Of a DNA stretch of 31,845 nt, positions 21,701-31,845 are shown in pieces. Position 1 is the stretch's first letter. The number at the start of each line of letters is the position of its first letter. Origin of the DNA: Echinococcus granulosus (Eukaryota; Platyhelminthes; Cestoda; Cyclophyllidea; Taeniidae). The notes under the pieces are model-generated. The model did no database searches, was not told where the DNA came from, and saw only the letters and a list, made by a program, of their open reading frames with translations. The stretch is taken from NCBI RefSeq assembly GCF_000524195.1, contig NW_020170445.1:337700-369544 (forward strand). The letters run 5' to 3'. The position numbers and the translations under genes are program-made.

Positions 21701-24598
21701 TCCACAAAACTTTTGCATCACCAAGGAACGGTAGTTAATAAGTTCGAAGAAATAATTTTCCCGGTTGGACCCACTTCCATTGTATTCTCGGTAAGTTGTA
21801 ACCAGTGATCCTGTGGACCGTCATGCAAAATCCAAATTGGTTTATTACCGACGCTTTGCAATTTGAAAATTGACGATTTAGAGGTGGAAAGATTTGTCTT
21901 CATTTTGCTCGGACCACTTTTGGTATTCTCTAATCGAGAGACTCATAAGACGTCTCTCGCACAAGACGTGCGGCATTTTATTATGGAGAAAATGCTGAAA
22001 GGCTTAACTCTTAAGGCTAAAGTCGTCCCATATTGATGCTCACCTTGCCATTCCAGCAACTTTTCGATTAAGACGACCGAAAACGAAAACTTGTGAGAAT
22101 TGACCTTAATAACCTACTTGAACTGCTTTTTCCCATTTTATCATTTGAACAATGCCGCTACTTTCCAACGACCATAAAGGCCTTTCAACTTAACAATGTT
22201 GCCTACACTTTCCGATCACAGGTTTCCTGGAATGTTCCTCTGCCCCCCTCCGCTATTGCCGGCGTTGGTAGTGGTGGCTGTGGGACCACCACCACCCCTT
22301 CCGCAGGTCATCTGATGCAGAGTGACCTTGCCCCACCCCCTGGGTGCACAGGACCGCGCCAGCAGCAACAGCAACAACTGCATCATCATAGTCATTGCAA
22401 TCAACCAGGACAGCAGCGTCATCGGGCATCAATCAGTCAAAAGCGCTTCCTCCATGCCGTCTGTATGGCCTGTATGCGGAGCATCGATTTCGAAGGAGGT
22501 GGTGATGCCAACGACACTGCTGGTGGCGGCGGTGGTTGTGAAGACTTCCCGCAAATTGTCTGCAAATTCTGCCGCACCCCTTGGAGCGGTTAGTTTGATT
22601 AACTGGAATCAGGATCACATGAGTTTTTCTAGACGAATCAAAAGTTACAAATTCGGGTTTTTTACTTGTCTAGATGTCAAATGGATGCTCACAGACATTT
22701 TCAAGGTCATTTTCGATAATGTTAAGGCAGCCTAACTGGCTTAATCCTCCACACTTACCTTGCTTATCTATAAATGTACCTGAGGGATTGGTTTAAAGAC
22801 AATTATCAACCAGATTTAGGACTATGGAATGGGAGCATTTATGACTTTTTACCCATATTAGTGGATTTTTCGTATGATTGGTTGTGTTCAATGTTCCTTT
22901 AACTTAGGGCTACAACAATCTAGCTGAATAGATTTCCCACTTTCTATATTGATGGCCAAGGAACGTGACTGGCTTGGCTTAAAGTTATCCTTGGTCGGTG
23001 ATTGAAACGAGTGGGCGCCTCCGATTTCTCCCTCGTGTTCTACTTTACATGGTTTAGGGTCATGTTAGATCGGTATCGAATTGATATTGGCCATTAGACC
23101 TTCATGTTAACTTCTTTTCAATTTGATAAACGTGATCACCTGGGTCAGAAGGTCACCATTAATTAACTTCGGAATGATGAACAAGTGAAATGCATTCCTC
23201 CTTCTACTTTATCCTATTGAACAACTAATATGATTGGCTGAATGTGCCACTCGCAACCGGAATGTCATGGACTACATACTTTGTTCTTTTATCAGTGTAA
23301 ATGTCTGCGCTCAAGGTCACTCTCGTTTACTAGCGATTTCAAGAACAAATTTAATAGATTTGTAATTCTGTTCCATTTGATTGATCAATCACCGAGATTT
23401 GTTGAGGTCCAGGTTACTCAAATGTTCTCTTTGTGGAAACCTGTAACGCCCTGATTTTCTCACCTCATCTTGACTTCACAAATGTGTGAAATGGGCTTTG
23501 TTCTGATTGTTATAAATCCCTGCGCAAATCTTGTCGCCTGTCTGGTAGATGAGCTCAAAGCAATAAGATAGCCATGACATATCCTTTGTCTGATAATAAT
23601 AGTGCATTTTTAACCTTTGATGGCGGTTTAATGATATTTGGCTCCATATTCGGACAGCAAGACAGTTGGATGAAGCACGATAGTCAACTGTTCTCAAAGG
23701 CGCTGGCAACCAACTAGTTAAAGTCGCTTTCGAAGTAGCTGGTAAACTTTGAATGCCTCATTTATAAATGAAGGCAGTTTGTTAGGTGTAAGATCACTTT
23801 AAGCTGGTTTGTAGCTATGTAAAGGAGGGCATTTTTGGTGTTCTGCTATCCTTCTACCCCAAATATGGCCACGCGTGCTCACCGTCATCCATTCACTTCC
23901 GAGGTAGTAAACAAAATTCATAGGCTTCTCATTCTTATTTATTTATTAGATTGCATGGTAGCTATTTCTGGCAGTTTGGGTCGTCGATGTGACTCCTTTT
24001 ACAGCCCTCACAACTGTCCCCAGAAGTCGATCTCCTATTGGCTATAGTTCCAAAGCCCCTCACTATCACCAATCGAACATTATAATTAAACCACCTTTTG
24101 ACAGTGGAATAGGTTATATATTCTGCGATTTTGATCAATTTCGGGAATAGATACCACTTAATTCCTTGAAAAAAGGTTAGTTGCACAATTATAAGCTTCT
24201 TTTTCGAAATTCTTCCCTAATTCTTCCCTACACATAATCCAGATTCCTATCTGGTAGTCAAACTACTTCACAAGCTACTTAAAAACAATGCGTCCATTTC
24301 TGTTGGTTCAACAGGCTCCACCCTCCTGATTGGTGGATTATACACTTACGACCTTTTCGCCTGTTCGCCCTGTTGTGAGGAGCATCTACGCTGTAAATCC
24401 TGCGGACTCCAACCTCTAACACGACAGGAGTGTGAAAAAGATGGAGAGGAAGGGGCTGAAGAGGAAACGAATCCTCTTCAACCTTTACCCTACTTCAGCC
24501 AATATAGTCAGCTCCTCTGCTGTCAGCATTGCCGAGCTGTCGACTACCACTTTATTAAACCCTTTGACGAGATGTATGACGTCCGTGCGCCCTCTTAG
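15764..24598 (+). CDS. HECA: Headcase protein homologue (HECA/hdc)
   Basis: Headcase proteins restrain growth and control branching and differentiation in animals; they are cytoplasmic, Cys-rich and act with Unkempt downstream of TOR in flies (established knowledge). Coding exons 15764-15942, 16012-16289, 20290-20474, 20549-20773, 22222-22588 and 24315-24598 all join in phase, giving 505 aa from ATG 15764 (Kozak-like CCAATGG). Residues 1-214 are Ser-rich linker ending in FRQRKDFSVF, which fits the R.R.DFS.F motif before the C-terminal domain. Exons 4-6 carry that domain: GYFIQLEDD, C-L-A-C (257-260), IYDHFPLLDGALFLSPL, HAVCMAC, IVCKFC, GGLYTYDLFACSPCC, C-K-S-C and C-Q-H-C with DYHFIKPF. A 70-residue Gly/Thr/Gln/His insert (about 292-362) and an acidic insert in the last exon are unusual. 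The N-terminal zinc domain was not found. An alternative start at 15650, via the acceptor at 15648, would give 543 aa, but its first 33 residues look like intron. Confidence 0.85.
16290..20289 (+). other. HECA intron between linker exons (4.0 kb)
   Basis: The donor C|GTAAGT follows 16289; the acceptor ATCCACAG ends at 20289. Phase 1 ends match. Several antisense frames occur (17088-17444, 118 codons, and 17577-17798) but show no domain. A pyrimidine-rich strip lies at about 18670-18760. I searched here for the missing headcase N-terminal domain without success. Confidence 0.8.
20774..22221 (+). other. HECA intron (1.45 kb)
   Basis: The donor CAG|GTAAGG and the acceptor GATCACAG|GTTTCC join exons 4 and 5 in phase 0. 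No gene or repeat is recognised inside; the sequence is AT-rich. Confidence 0.8.
22589..24314 (+). other. HECA intron (1.73 kb)
   Basis: The donor G|GTTAGT and the acceptor TTCAACAG|GCTCC join exons 5 and 6 in phase 1, rebuilding the conserved W-(D/S)-G-S stretch. No nested gene is seen. Confidence 0.8.
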
Positions 24599-24851
24599 AG
24601 TAGTTTCGATCCCCAAGAGCAGTCTTTTTTCTGTCTGTTGTATTCTTTTCTCCTCTCTCCCTCCTTGTTTGACTCTAGGACACTTGTGCATGGCTGCGTG
24701 TATTTAGGGGAGAATTATGGACCACTGACATGAATGTATATGTCTGCTTGTGTACTTATCTAAACCGTCACTTTCTATCTTATAAAAATATTAAGCTAAA
24801 ATCATACAGAATCTGAGTGACCTCTAAAGCCATTGCCTGCCACGGGAGTGC

Positions 24852-24857
24852 AATAAA
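24852..24857 (+). terminator. Candidate poly(A) signal of HECA
   Basis: AATAAA lies 254 bp after the HECA stop codon. The sequence after it is only modestly T/G-rich, so the assignment rests on the hexamer and its position. Confidence 0.45.
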
Positions 24858-27715
24858 AGGCTTTCTAATAGACGTAGGGACGAACTGAACACCCAGTAGC
24901 ATAGGTGTCCCAGTTGTTATAGCATATGCGGAAGCTAAGTGCAATTTTACTCCCTTTCTAACTTGTTTCTATCTCTGGTTCCCACAGAAATCGTAATTCG
25001 ACCACTCACCCCTTGGTCATGCATCATCAACTGTCAATGTTGAGGTAGTAGGAGAATCCTTATTTGTCATTGGATTATTAAAAAAAAAGGCTATTGCAAA
25101 CTTTAAAATTTTGACAGCTAAATCATGATTGACAAAGTCTCGTGATAGCAACTCCAGTCGCATTGTGGAATTCAGAAAAGTTGATGGAACATGAAGTTTC
25201 ATAAGGAATTTACTTGAGTCTATATAGTTAAACAGAAGCATTGCACTCATTTTTGGATTTAAATCCACTGGCTGTGCCCTGTGCTGTCCAAGGTCTTGGC
25301 GATGGCAAAGAGAAGCTGATCCATGCGAGGCCAACACCACCCTATTAAGCTTGATTAAGGGGTGTACATGACCAAATCACGATAGTTACGTGTCCGAGGC
25401 ATGAGTAAGCCCCATGCCACTGTCAAGTATGGTCAGGAGCCAACTACATCCTGCCAGCTTTGTAATGCGATTGTTGTCCTGCCGTCTGGTCTGAAGTGTT
25501 CCGATTGACTGTCCCGAGCGGAGACACAGTTGAGGGTTACCTGTTTTTGTGCTAGACGATCGGCCTGCATACCTGCCTCCTTTAGGTCGTCTGCGTACAA
25601 CTTGTGGTACAAAAACTTTATATTTTACTGACACCTCACGCCAATATGACAAGCTGAACATAATTAACAGGTTGTTGTCCTCTAAAGAGTCTAGTAGAAT
25701 TATTTACAATGTTGGAGGTCATGATCCTGTGCTACCCAACCGGGTGTTTGAAGTTGGCTCATTTTAAACTACAAACAGCAATTGGTGCCCATAGTTGTAT
25801 TGTTTTGTCCCCTCTTTTAAAACAAAGAAAGAAGTGTGCTCTTTCTATCACCAATGGCGTTTAAATAGAGGCATGGAAAGGCATTTTCATCGCCACCACT
25901 GCTCCCTCCCAAAAATAACTTTTTACTTCATTGTAAATTCCACGCTTGTTCATCCAACTTATACACTAATTAGACCTTCAGCGGATGGAATAAACGCATT
26001 CCTCTCCAGTTGTGCTTTCTCCTCACATCGAGCGTCCAAGTTTGATGTTGAACAGTAGGTTCGCACAGAGAGAGCATAAACAGATTCGCCAGAAGTGCGT
26101 TGGCATCTGGTATAAACTGGGTTATTAACCTAATGATCTGGAATTGCGATGCCTTATACCCTTGATCTTATCAAGGCCTCCAAATGGATAAAGTCTTTAG
26201 AGGGGATGCCTTTATTTGCCGACGTACTGAGTATGCAAGGGAGGTATGGCCAGCATGCACGTGCATGGGGGCGGATGAGTCGTCAACCTCTGAGTTTCGT
26301 ATCGGGGTTATCAGTTATGTGTAGCTATAGTTACTGATTAACTGTGGCCTCCCCGTAGCTACCCGTAGAGTTTGGGAACGTCTCTGCTGCACATGGGTCA
26401 GTCAGGCAGGACGAAGCGGGGCACAACGCGCAAAAATGTTCGAAGATTAGCAATCACGTGAAAAGTCTAGAAGATCGAATGGAAACGTCTTTCTGGAGTT
26501 GCAGACATGGACAGCAGGGCAACAACGCAGAGGTGACAATCAGAATTACTCGACTCAAAATTCACAATAACCTTGGTGTATGCCCCAAATTTGTCCATTT
26601 AGAGTACTGTACCTGGCAGTGTTTCGGGGTTTAACAAAAACCCACATAATCTAGTGGGGGCTAGGTACGGATTTCCAAATAAATGTGCCCACTTCTGGGG
26701 AGAAAAGGAAAGAGAGACTACTAAGTCCTTTATGGCATGTTAATAGTCTAAAATTATTATTGAAGAAAAGCGACAAGTCTATTTGCGCACAAATAATCTA
26801 CCTTGTTAAGAGAAAAACAACTATTTCGTAAACGATTTCAGTAAAGATGATGCCTTTTAAAACTTTAAAAAACTTGGAAATAACTGGATAAATAGGTTTT
26901 AGATGATAAATCGGAAGAAAAATGAATTTATCAGGAATTCTGTGGAAGGGTGGGGGATGGAAGAAAACGAATTGTTTAACCAGTTAATAAAAAGTAAAGG
27001 GGAGAGATAACGAGAAAAAAATGAATTAATTAATAAGTTAGAAATATTTAGAGTCCCTTAAATCTCTTTTCATTTAAATAATGAGGTAGCGTGACGTGTC
27101 CAGATGATACGTCCTAGCTAAGAACTTTGCCTTCAAATACGTCCATATAATGCCCGTTTTATATTTGCTTTATGACAAAGTTCGGGTGAAATTTTTTAAA
27201 TTAAGCCTATGATGTTGATAATACTTTTGTCCGGTAAATGTTCTGGAGGATATCCCTTTTTCTTCCTCAAATGTGGCAGTCAAATAAATCAGGTTGTGGT
27301 TTCACTTGGAGTCAGGATCCTTCGGCTTGTCAATGGTCTCTGCAATCCCACCGCGCTCTGACGGTGAACTACTTTTTTATAATGATATGCCTTACGTCCA
27401 CTTGAGGGGAGTTTTGAGGAGTTACTTTGTTTGATATCGGTAAAAAAGCTCGGCTAGTGTGAGAAAAGTATTGCATACCAAATTTAAACATTATAGGTGA
27501 GACGAAGCAGTTATGGATGGCCAAGTTCTCAAAACATTACTGCTGAAAGTATAATGAAATGGAGAATACATTTAACGAAGTCCTGTATCGCAATCATCCA
27601 TTTCAAAGGAAGGCTTGATACATGACCACAAACACGATGGCTCCTATCTCAACCTGCGTTTAGGCCTCTTCCCTTCTCACTGATGATTTAGGATGGGAGC
27701 ACTGACAATAAACTA

Positions 27716-27893
27716 ATACCGATACTCCCTGAAGACATAACACTCGGGCAGAATTTACATTCAGCGCAGAGAAGGTGTCTGGGCTATTGTCATAGCCCGA
27801 AAGGGCAGTCCATCCAGCGAGGTACAAGGGGACAAATTCGAAGTACAAAAGTGGCGCCTCACCAATACCGAGGGGTAAACCACCATCGTATTC
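27716..27893 (+). repeat. Dispersed repeat, copy 2
   Basis: Same family and orientation as 5852-6040. The left edge starts at ACTCCCT and lacks about 10 bp present in copy 1; the right edge is near ATCGTAT. The reverse strand is open through the copy within an 82-codon frame that starts with ATG at 27908. Codon-by-codon comparison with copy 1 shows many amino-acid changes, so selection on a protein is not evident. Confidence 0.75.
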
Positions 27894-28212
27894 CGCTACT
27901 GTTGCCATAGAACATTGTTTAACTATTAAAACCCTCTCCCGATTATGTTCCTACTCGCAGAGAGAGGACTGTAATCAGAAAACCCCTCGGGACTTAGAGC
28001 ACGCACTACCGCCAGTACATAGCAGCCACTCTCGATTATGACCGGAAATATTAGACTCGATATAGCGGATACAGAAGTGTAACCAAAGCGCGAACTATTG
28101 ACGGTAACAAAAAAGTGGACTATATGGTAAGGATATTTTTGTTCAAGCCCATGGCAACACATGGGTTGTATGACTCTTGATTTTAGTAGCAGATGATTTT
28201 GGGTTTTCCCTA

Positions 28213-28310
28213 TCGTACTTTCGCTGAATAGGCTGGCCTTCAGGCAATGCCAATAGCTGTAAGCCCTATCGTATGTTGAATACATATATATTCTCCGGAG
28301 CAATAAACCT
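28213..28310 (-). repeat. Dispersed repeat, possible diverged copy 3
   Basis: In reverse orientation to copies 1 and 2. Aligned to the complement of copy 1 it keeps GTACTTT, CGCTG, GGCTGGCCTT, ATGCC.ATAGC, TGAATA..TATAT and TTCTTTC in the same order, with a gap of about 17 bp after GTACTTT. Identity is lower and the call is by eye. Copies 2 and 3 together flank about 320 bp in inverted arrangement. Confidence 0.45.
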
Positions 28311-28666
28311 TCTTTCTTCTTTGGAAAAGCATTAGAACGCCACAATATAATTAACTGTAGAACATTCTGGTCTATATTTAGCACAGATTGCGTAAAATAC
28401 CATGTAATAATTAATAAGTTAGCATCCAAATTGATTCCGGATTAAGAAAATTGACACCTATGCACCAAAAATAGACTGCTAGACCCAAAATTGCAACATT
28501 AACGGAAAGTGTACTTTGTAGTCGCAAAACCACTTAAGGTAAGCAACGAATAAATTTCCAGATTGGAAATAAACTTCTCATATCCTACAATGCTGCACAA
28601 TCATTAAAGTTTGGTTAATTTTACAAAAATTGCTGCTATCGTGATTAAAGTACTTGTTTAATTCAG

Positions 28667-28740
28667 GTCTGGTAATTAAACGCGTTTATTTTTGCTTTAC
28701 TAGGTACGCATTATGCCGCGCGTTTTGTAGTCAGTCGGAA
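28667..28740 (+). promoter_or_regulatory. UQCRC2 5' leader with splice acceptor and small upstream frame
   Basis: Two acceptor-like sites precede the start: TTTAATTCAG (AG at 28665-28666) and TTTGCTTTACTAG (AG at 28702-28703). Either may be the end of a 5'-UTR intron or a spliced-leader trans-splice site, which flatworms use. After the second there is a five-codon upstream frame, M-P-R-V-L-stop (28713-28730), ending 10 bp before the main ATG. It could lower initiation at the main start if the leader includes it. Confidence 0.4.
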
Positions 28741-30511
28741 ATGAGGGTGGCGTCCAGATTGTCGAAGGTTTTGGCGTTGCCTGTGAGAAACGCTGCAAGT
28801 GCTGCATTGAAGCCTAATTTAGTTCTTGCGGACAATTCGCTTTCAGTTGTCGAAAGTGATGGCGGTTTGCAGGTAGGCAACTTGCAAGCAATATACAATC
28901 TAAACCTACTTTCCAAGTTAATTCCGCATTTGCAAAGCCTTTTATATGTATTGTTGAGGTAGTTTTACCCGCTACATGAAATTTTTATGCATTCTTTAAT
29001 GTGGCAGTATGCTTGTTATCCCAAACCGAATCCATGGAATGGTCTCACACGCATCGTGGCAATCTTCAACGCCGGCTCTCGTTTCGAGAAGACTCCTCAT
29101 ATTCATGGTATTACGCATCTCATTCGGCGTAGTTGCGGTCTTTCAACCACAAACTACACCGCCGTCAATTTGACTCGCCATATTCAACAAATGGGTGGTC
29201 GCTTACAGTGAGTTCCAATCGATCAGCTATAGCCTTATAAGAGGATTCTTCAATCTACACTCCCTGTCTTTCAGTTGTCACACGACACGTGAGCATATGA
29301 TATACTCCATGGATGTTGCCCCGAATCTCGCCTCTCGAGCTGGTCTGATTCTTGCTACAATGGCTACTCGAACGGCCTTCTTTGATTGGGAACTGAGAGA
29401 TCAGGTCTACAAACTGATGCGCAAGGATATTGATATGCTGAATCGACGTCGTTTCGATGCTTGTAAGTGGCTCCTTTCACTATTTTGCTCCTTTAGTGAC
29501 CATGGAGCTTCTCCACGAGGCAGCCTATGGACAACACCCCGACGGGGTTGGTCTAGGCAACTCTCTTTTCGCTAACCCCTATCGCGTCGGTACACACACA
29601 GCTGATGACATTGAGGCCTTTTTTGACGCTCACTACACTCCCGTTAACACCGTCTTTCTCGTCACCGGATGCAATCCGAATGAAGAAGGTCTGCAAATCT
29701 GTGACTCCATGCATGACGCTGCACTGCTTCGACCCAATAAGCCTTCTCACACAACCGCTGCGAAACACAACTTTGTTGGCGGAGAAAGACGTCGAGAAAT
29801 AACTGGCGCAGACACCTCATATGCGGCGCTGGTCTGGCCCACCCCCGGTGGTCACATCGGTGAAAGCCTCACTTCCCTAGTTCTCTCTGTTTTTGCAGCC
29901 GCTTTGACCTCCCCACACCACCACGTGGCGTTCGGATCAACGGGAGGCTTTGTACCTTGTTCATCTTCCACCGCAAACACAACTCCCATCCATTTCAATT
30001 ACTCAGATCATGGTCTATTTGGGATTTTGGTGACCGGATGTGATGGAAAGACGGTCGGAGAACATCTAAGGGTTGCTAGAAGGGTTTTGGCTCAGCTGGC
30101 TGAGACGGGAATTAACGAAGAGCAATTTGCGCGTGCAAAGTGGGTCCAATTCACAGTCTTTACGACTTTCACTCCTTTCTAGGGCTCTTTTTAAGGCTGA
30201 TTTAGCGATGCGAATGGAGAATTTTATCACTATGACGGATGATATAGCAATGCAGTTGTTGTGCTGCAACAAAGGCGGTGGTGGCGGAGATCTGAATGTA
30301 TCTGGAATACGTTCGGTTGAAGATATTTGCTCTGCAGTGGATCGGCTTCTGCTATCGGAGGTTAACAAGGTGAGTGGAATGACTTAAATTATCTCAAAAT
30401 ACATCCTTTTAGACGTTCAAGGAGACTGTGAAGTCAGAGCGGATGGCTTTGTCAACGGTGGGGACGGATACTGCCTATGTACCGCCGTTGGAGACGTTAA
30501 AAACGTTTTAA
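28741..30511 (+). CDS. UQCRC2: UQCRC2, cytochrome bc1 complex core protein 2, mitochondrial
   Basis: Core protein 2 supports assembly and structure of respiratory complex III on the matrix side of the inner membrane. Exons 28741-28872, 29008-29207, 29275-29462, 29497-30139, 30183-30369 and 30413-30511 join in phase to give 482 aa (vertebrate forms are about 450). Residues 1 to about 35 are Arg/Ala/Ser-rich with few acids, a typical import presequence. The fold is that of M16 peptidases: NAGSRFEK, then GITHL at 78-82, RHIQQMGGRL, TTREHMIYSMDV, NSLFANPYRVG and the second-lobe NYSDHGLFGI. The zinc motif H-x-x-E-H is replaced by H81-L-I-R84-R85, as expected for a non-proteolytic core 2. A five-glycine run (about 417-421, after Cys-Cys-Asn-Lys) sits in the C-terminal lobe. 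Introns 3, 4 and 5 are 34, 43 and 43 bp. The ATG at 28741 fits the presequence; the frame is open further upstream, but that includes likely intron. Confidence 0.94.
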
Positions 30512-31845
30512 ATTGCGCCCAAGGGTTGTGGCTCTTTGAATGCAACTTTTAGTTCATCCTTTCCTTCCATCTCTAAACACATTTCGGCCCTATGTATATG
30601 TGGGACTTTCTTGGGACCGGTCTTCACGTTTAACTTCTGATGTACTGAAAACATCTTTTAAAATCACTGTCTTTGCTCTCCATCAGCATCTTTTAGCTAA
30701 TTCTTTTTTTTTACTTTTCCAGACATGGATATGTGGAGAGATTAACAGGATAAACTGGTCGGAATTTCCGGTCAGACTTATCAAAATAGCTAGAATTCGT
30801 GGGATTTCGTGGATTACAGGGGTCTTTTACTGTCTGCTGTTTGACATTCTCCAGTCGGTCAGAGTTTAACCTTTTAAGGTTTTCTTTGAATGCTTAATCC
30901 GAACAGGCGATCGGAAGTAGCGAAGTGCGTTTAGCCTTGCATCATCCGGTACCCCGTGTCAGCTTAAGCAGTAAGCTCTATTCAGATTTTGAATTCACGA
31001 TTTTTATGAGTTGATTGATATTTCCGGCTACGGACGACTACTGCTTTGTGGATTTGGGTTTAGTCTGCAAAAGGAGTAATACTGAGAGTATGACGAGTCA
31101 TCAGCCGTTCCATACGCAGCTGCCATAAGTGGTCGATTTGCTTGTTTATCCAAGGAGGGCGTTACGAACTAGTTAAACAAATGCCTGCTGAGGCGTAGAT
31201 TGTGGTGACGATCGGTTCTACACGTCAAGGCGATGGGTAGAGTTGAGCAGACCAGATGGCTTCTTTAATTCTGCGGATTATCGTTAATTCGGAAGGCTGT
31301 CTAGTGTTATAGTCCATCGCATTGTGGAAGCTCCATACTGCTGCTATTTTCTGCCATCGTATTCTGGTACATTAACAGTTACTGTCTGCAAAGTAGTTCC
31401 ATCGCAGCAAGGTTCATTAAGTCTGGGGCGGCCCACTTCCCTTTGCCCACTTTTCAAAGTAAAGACTGGTCATAAATGACTACTTAAACCCCCCCCCCCC
31501 CTAGGGGGCGTAACTATCTTCTGTGCAGAGTTGCGTCAGGCTGTGCATTGGTCCGACATTTCGCGAACCGAACGAATGTCCGTTCATGGTGGCCGTCGTC
31601 ATATTAATAAATTTTACTCAATTTAGAAGAAACCTCGGCTCTTTGCAATATTTCCTCCATTCACTGGCATTGACGTCAGCCACCTGTATTAAAGCGCCGA
31701 GCCGGCATAGCCAATGCGAATAGCGTTGTGACGGCGGTGTCACAATATAGGTGTGTACAGTTAAAGGAGTCAACATAGCTTGAATGTGCCACTTTTCAAC
31801 AGTTGTATCCGAATACCCTCCATTGACTATTCCAGACCATCGTGT
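30512..31845. other. 3' flank of UQCRC2, no gene seen
   Basis: No convincing coding region. There is no AATAAA close to the UQCRC2 stop; the first is at 31606-31611 and an ATTAAA is at 31688-31693, both over 1 kb away, so the real 3' end probably uses a variant signal. A 7-bp inverted repeat, TTGTGAC (31726-31732) / GTCACAA (31739-31745), lies near the end. Confidence 0.5.
31489..31508. repeat. Poly(C) run joined to a C5-TA-G5 palindrome
   Basis: Thirteen consecutive C residues (31489-31501) are followed by TA and five G, so 31497-31508 is a perfect 12-bp palindrome. The length of the run is prone to sequencing error and real slippage. Confidence 0.85.

Larger units (their letters stand above)
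24870..28666. other. Spacer between HECA and UQCRC2
   Basis: No supported gene. The region at about 25386-25660 is GC-richer and open on the minus strand, but no domain is convincing. The stretch 26690-27060 is purine-rich and AT-rich. Repeat copies 2 and 3 (27716-27893, 28213-28310) sit near the right end and face each other. Confidence 0.55.

Noticed and set aside
25386..25661. Minus-strand frame with a stretch reading LLTILDSGMGLTHASD, like the GHKL ATPase D-x-G-x-G motif
   Set aside because: Only this short motif fits. The surrounding residues do not match HSP90, MutL or MORC, and no neighbouring exon carries the other ATPase motifs.

Overview
The window is eukaryotic nuclear DNA, and the best guess is a parasitic flatworm, most likely a tapeworm (inference, no database search). 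The evidence is spliced animal genes with GT-AG introns, a mixture of very short introns (34-43 bp) and introns of 1-4 kb, about 40% GC by eye, and long AT-rich non-coding stretches. Four conserved animal genes can be read by joining exons in phase. Most other open frames look like chance frames in introns and spacers.

Layout: 1-6369 holds the 5' end of a minus-strand BTAF1 (Mot1-type TBP-removing ATPase) gene. Only one coding exon is secure (4142-4269). A tiny first exon near 6362-6369 is proposed, and the body of the gene must continue beyond base 1. Divergent from it, ALYREF (mRNA export adaptor) runs on the plus strand from 6600 to about 10.36 kb and has a clear poly(A) signal. The next 5 kb are spacer with microsatellites, a hairpin and an unrecognised frameshifted coding-like fragment. 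At about 15.4-15.55 kb there is a promoter-like cluster (two CCAAT boxes and two CACGTG boxes). It is followed by a plus-strand headcase (HECA) homologue of six exons ending at 24598. After about 4 kb of spacer with repeat copies comes UQCRC2, core protein 2 of respiratory complex III (six exons, 28741-30511). The last 1.3 kb is non-coding as far as I can see.

The genes do not form a pathway: two act in transcription and mRNA export, one is a developmental and growth regulator, and one is mitochondrial. The possible head-to-head BTAF1/ALYREF promoter is the only arrangement that suggests shared control. I found no bacterial-style operon, CRISPR array, tRNA or rRNA gene, or intact transposon. 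The most interesting points are a headcase gene whose usual N-terminal zinc domain I cannot find, its dense promoter cluster, a three-copy short dispersed repeat, and the micro-introns. I see no convincing evidence of an entirely new biological system.
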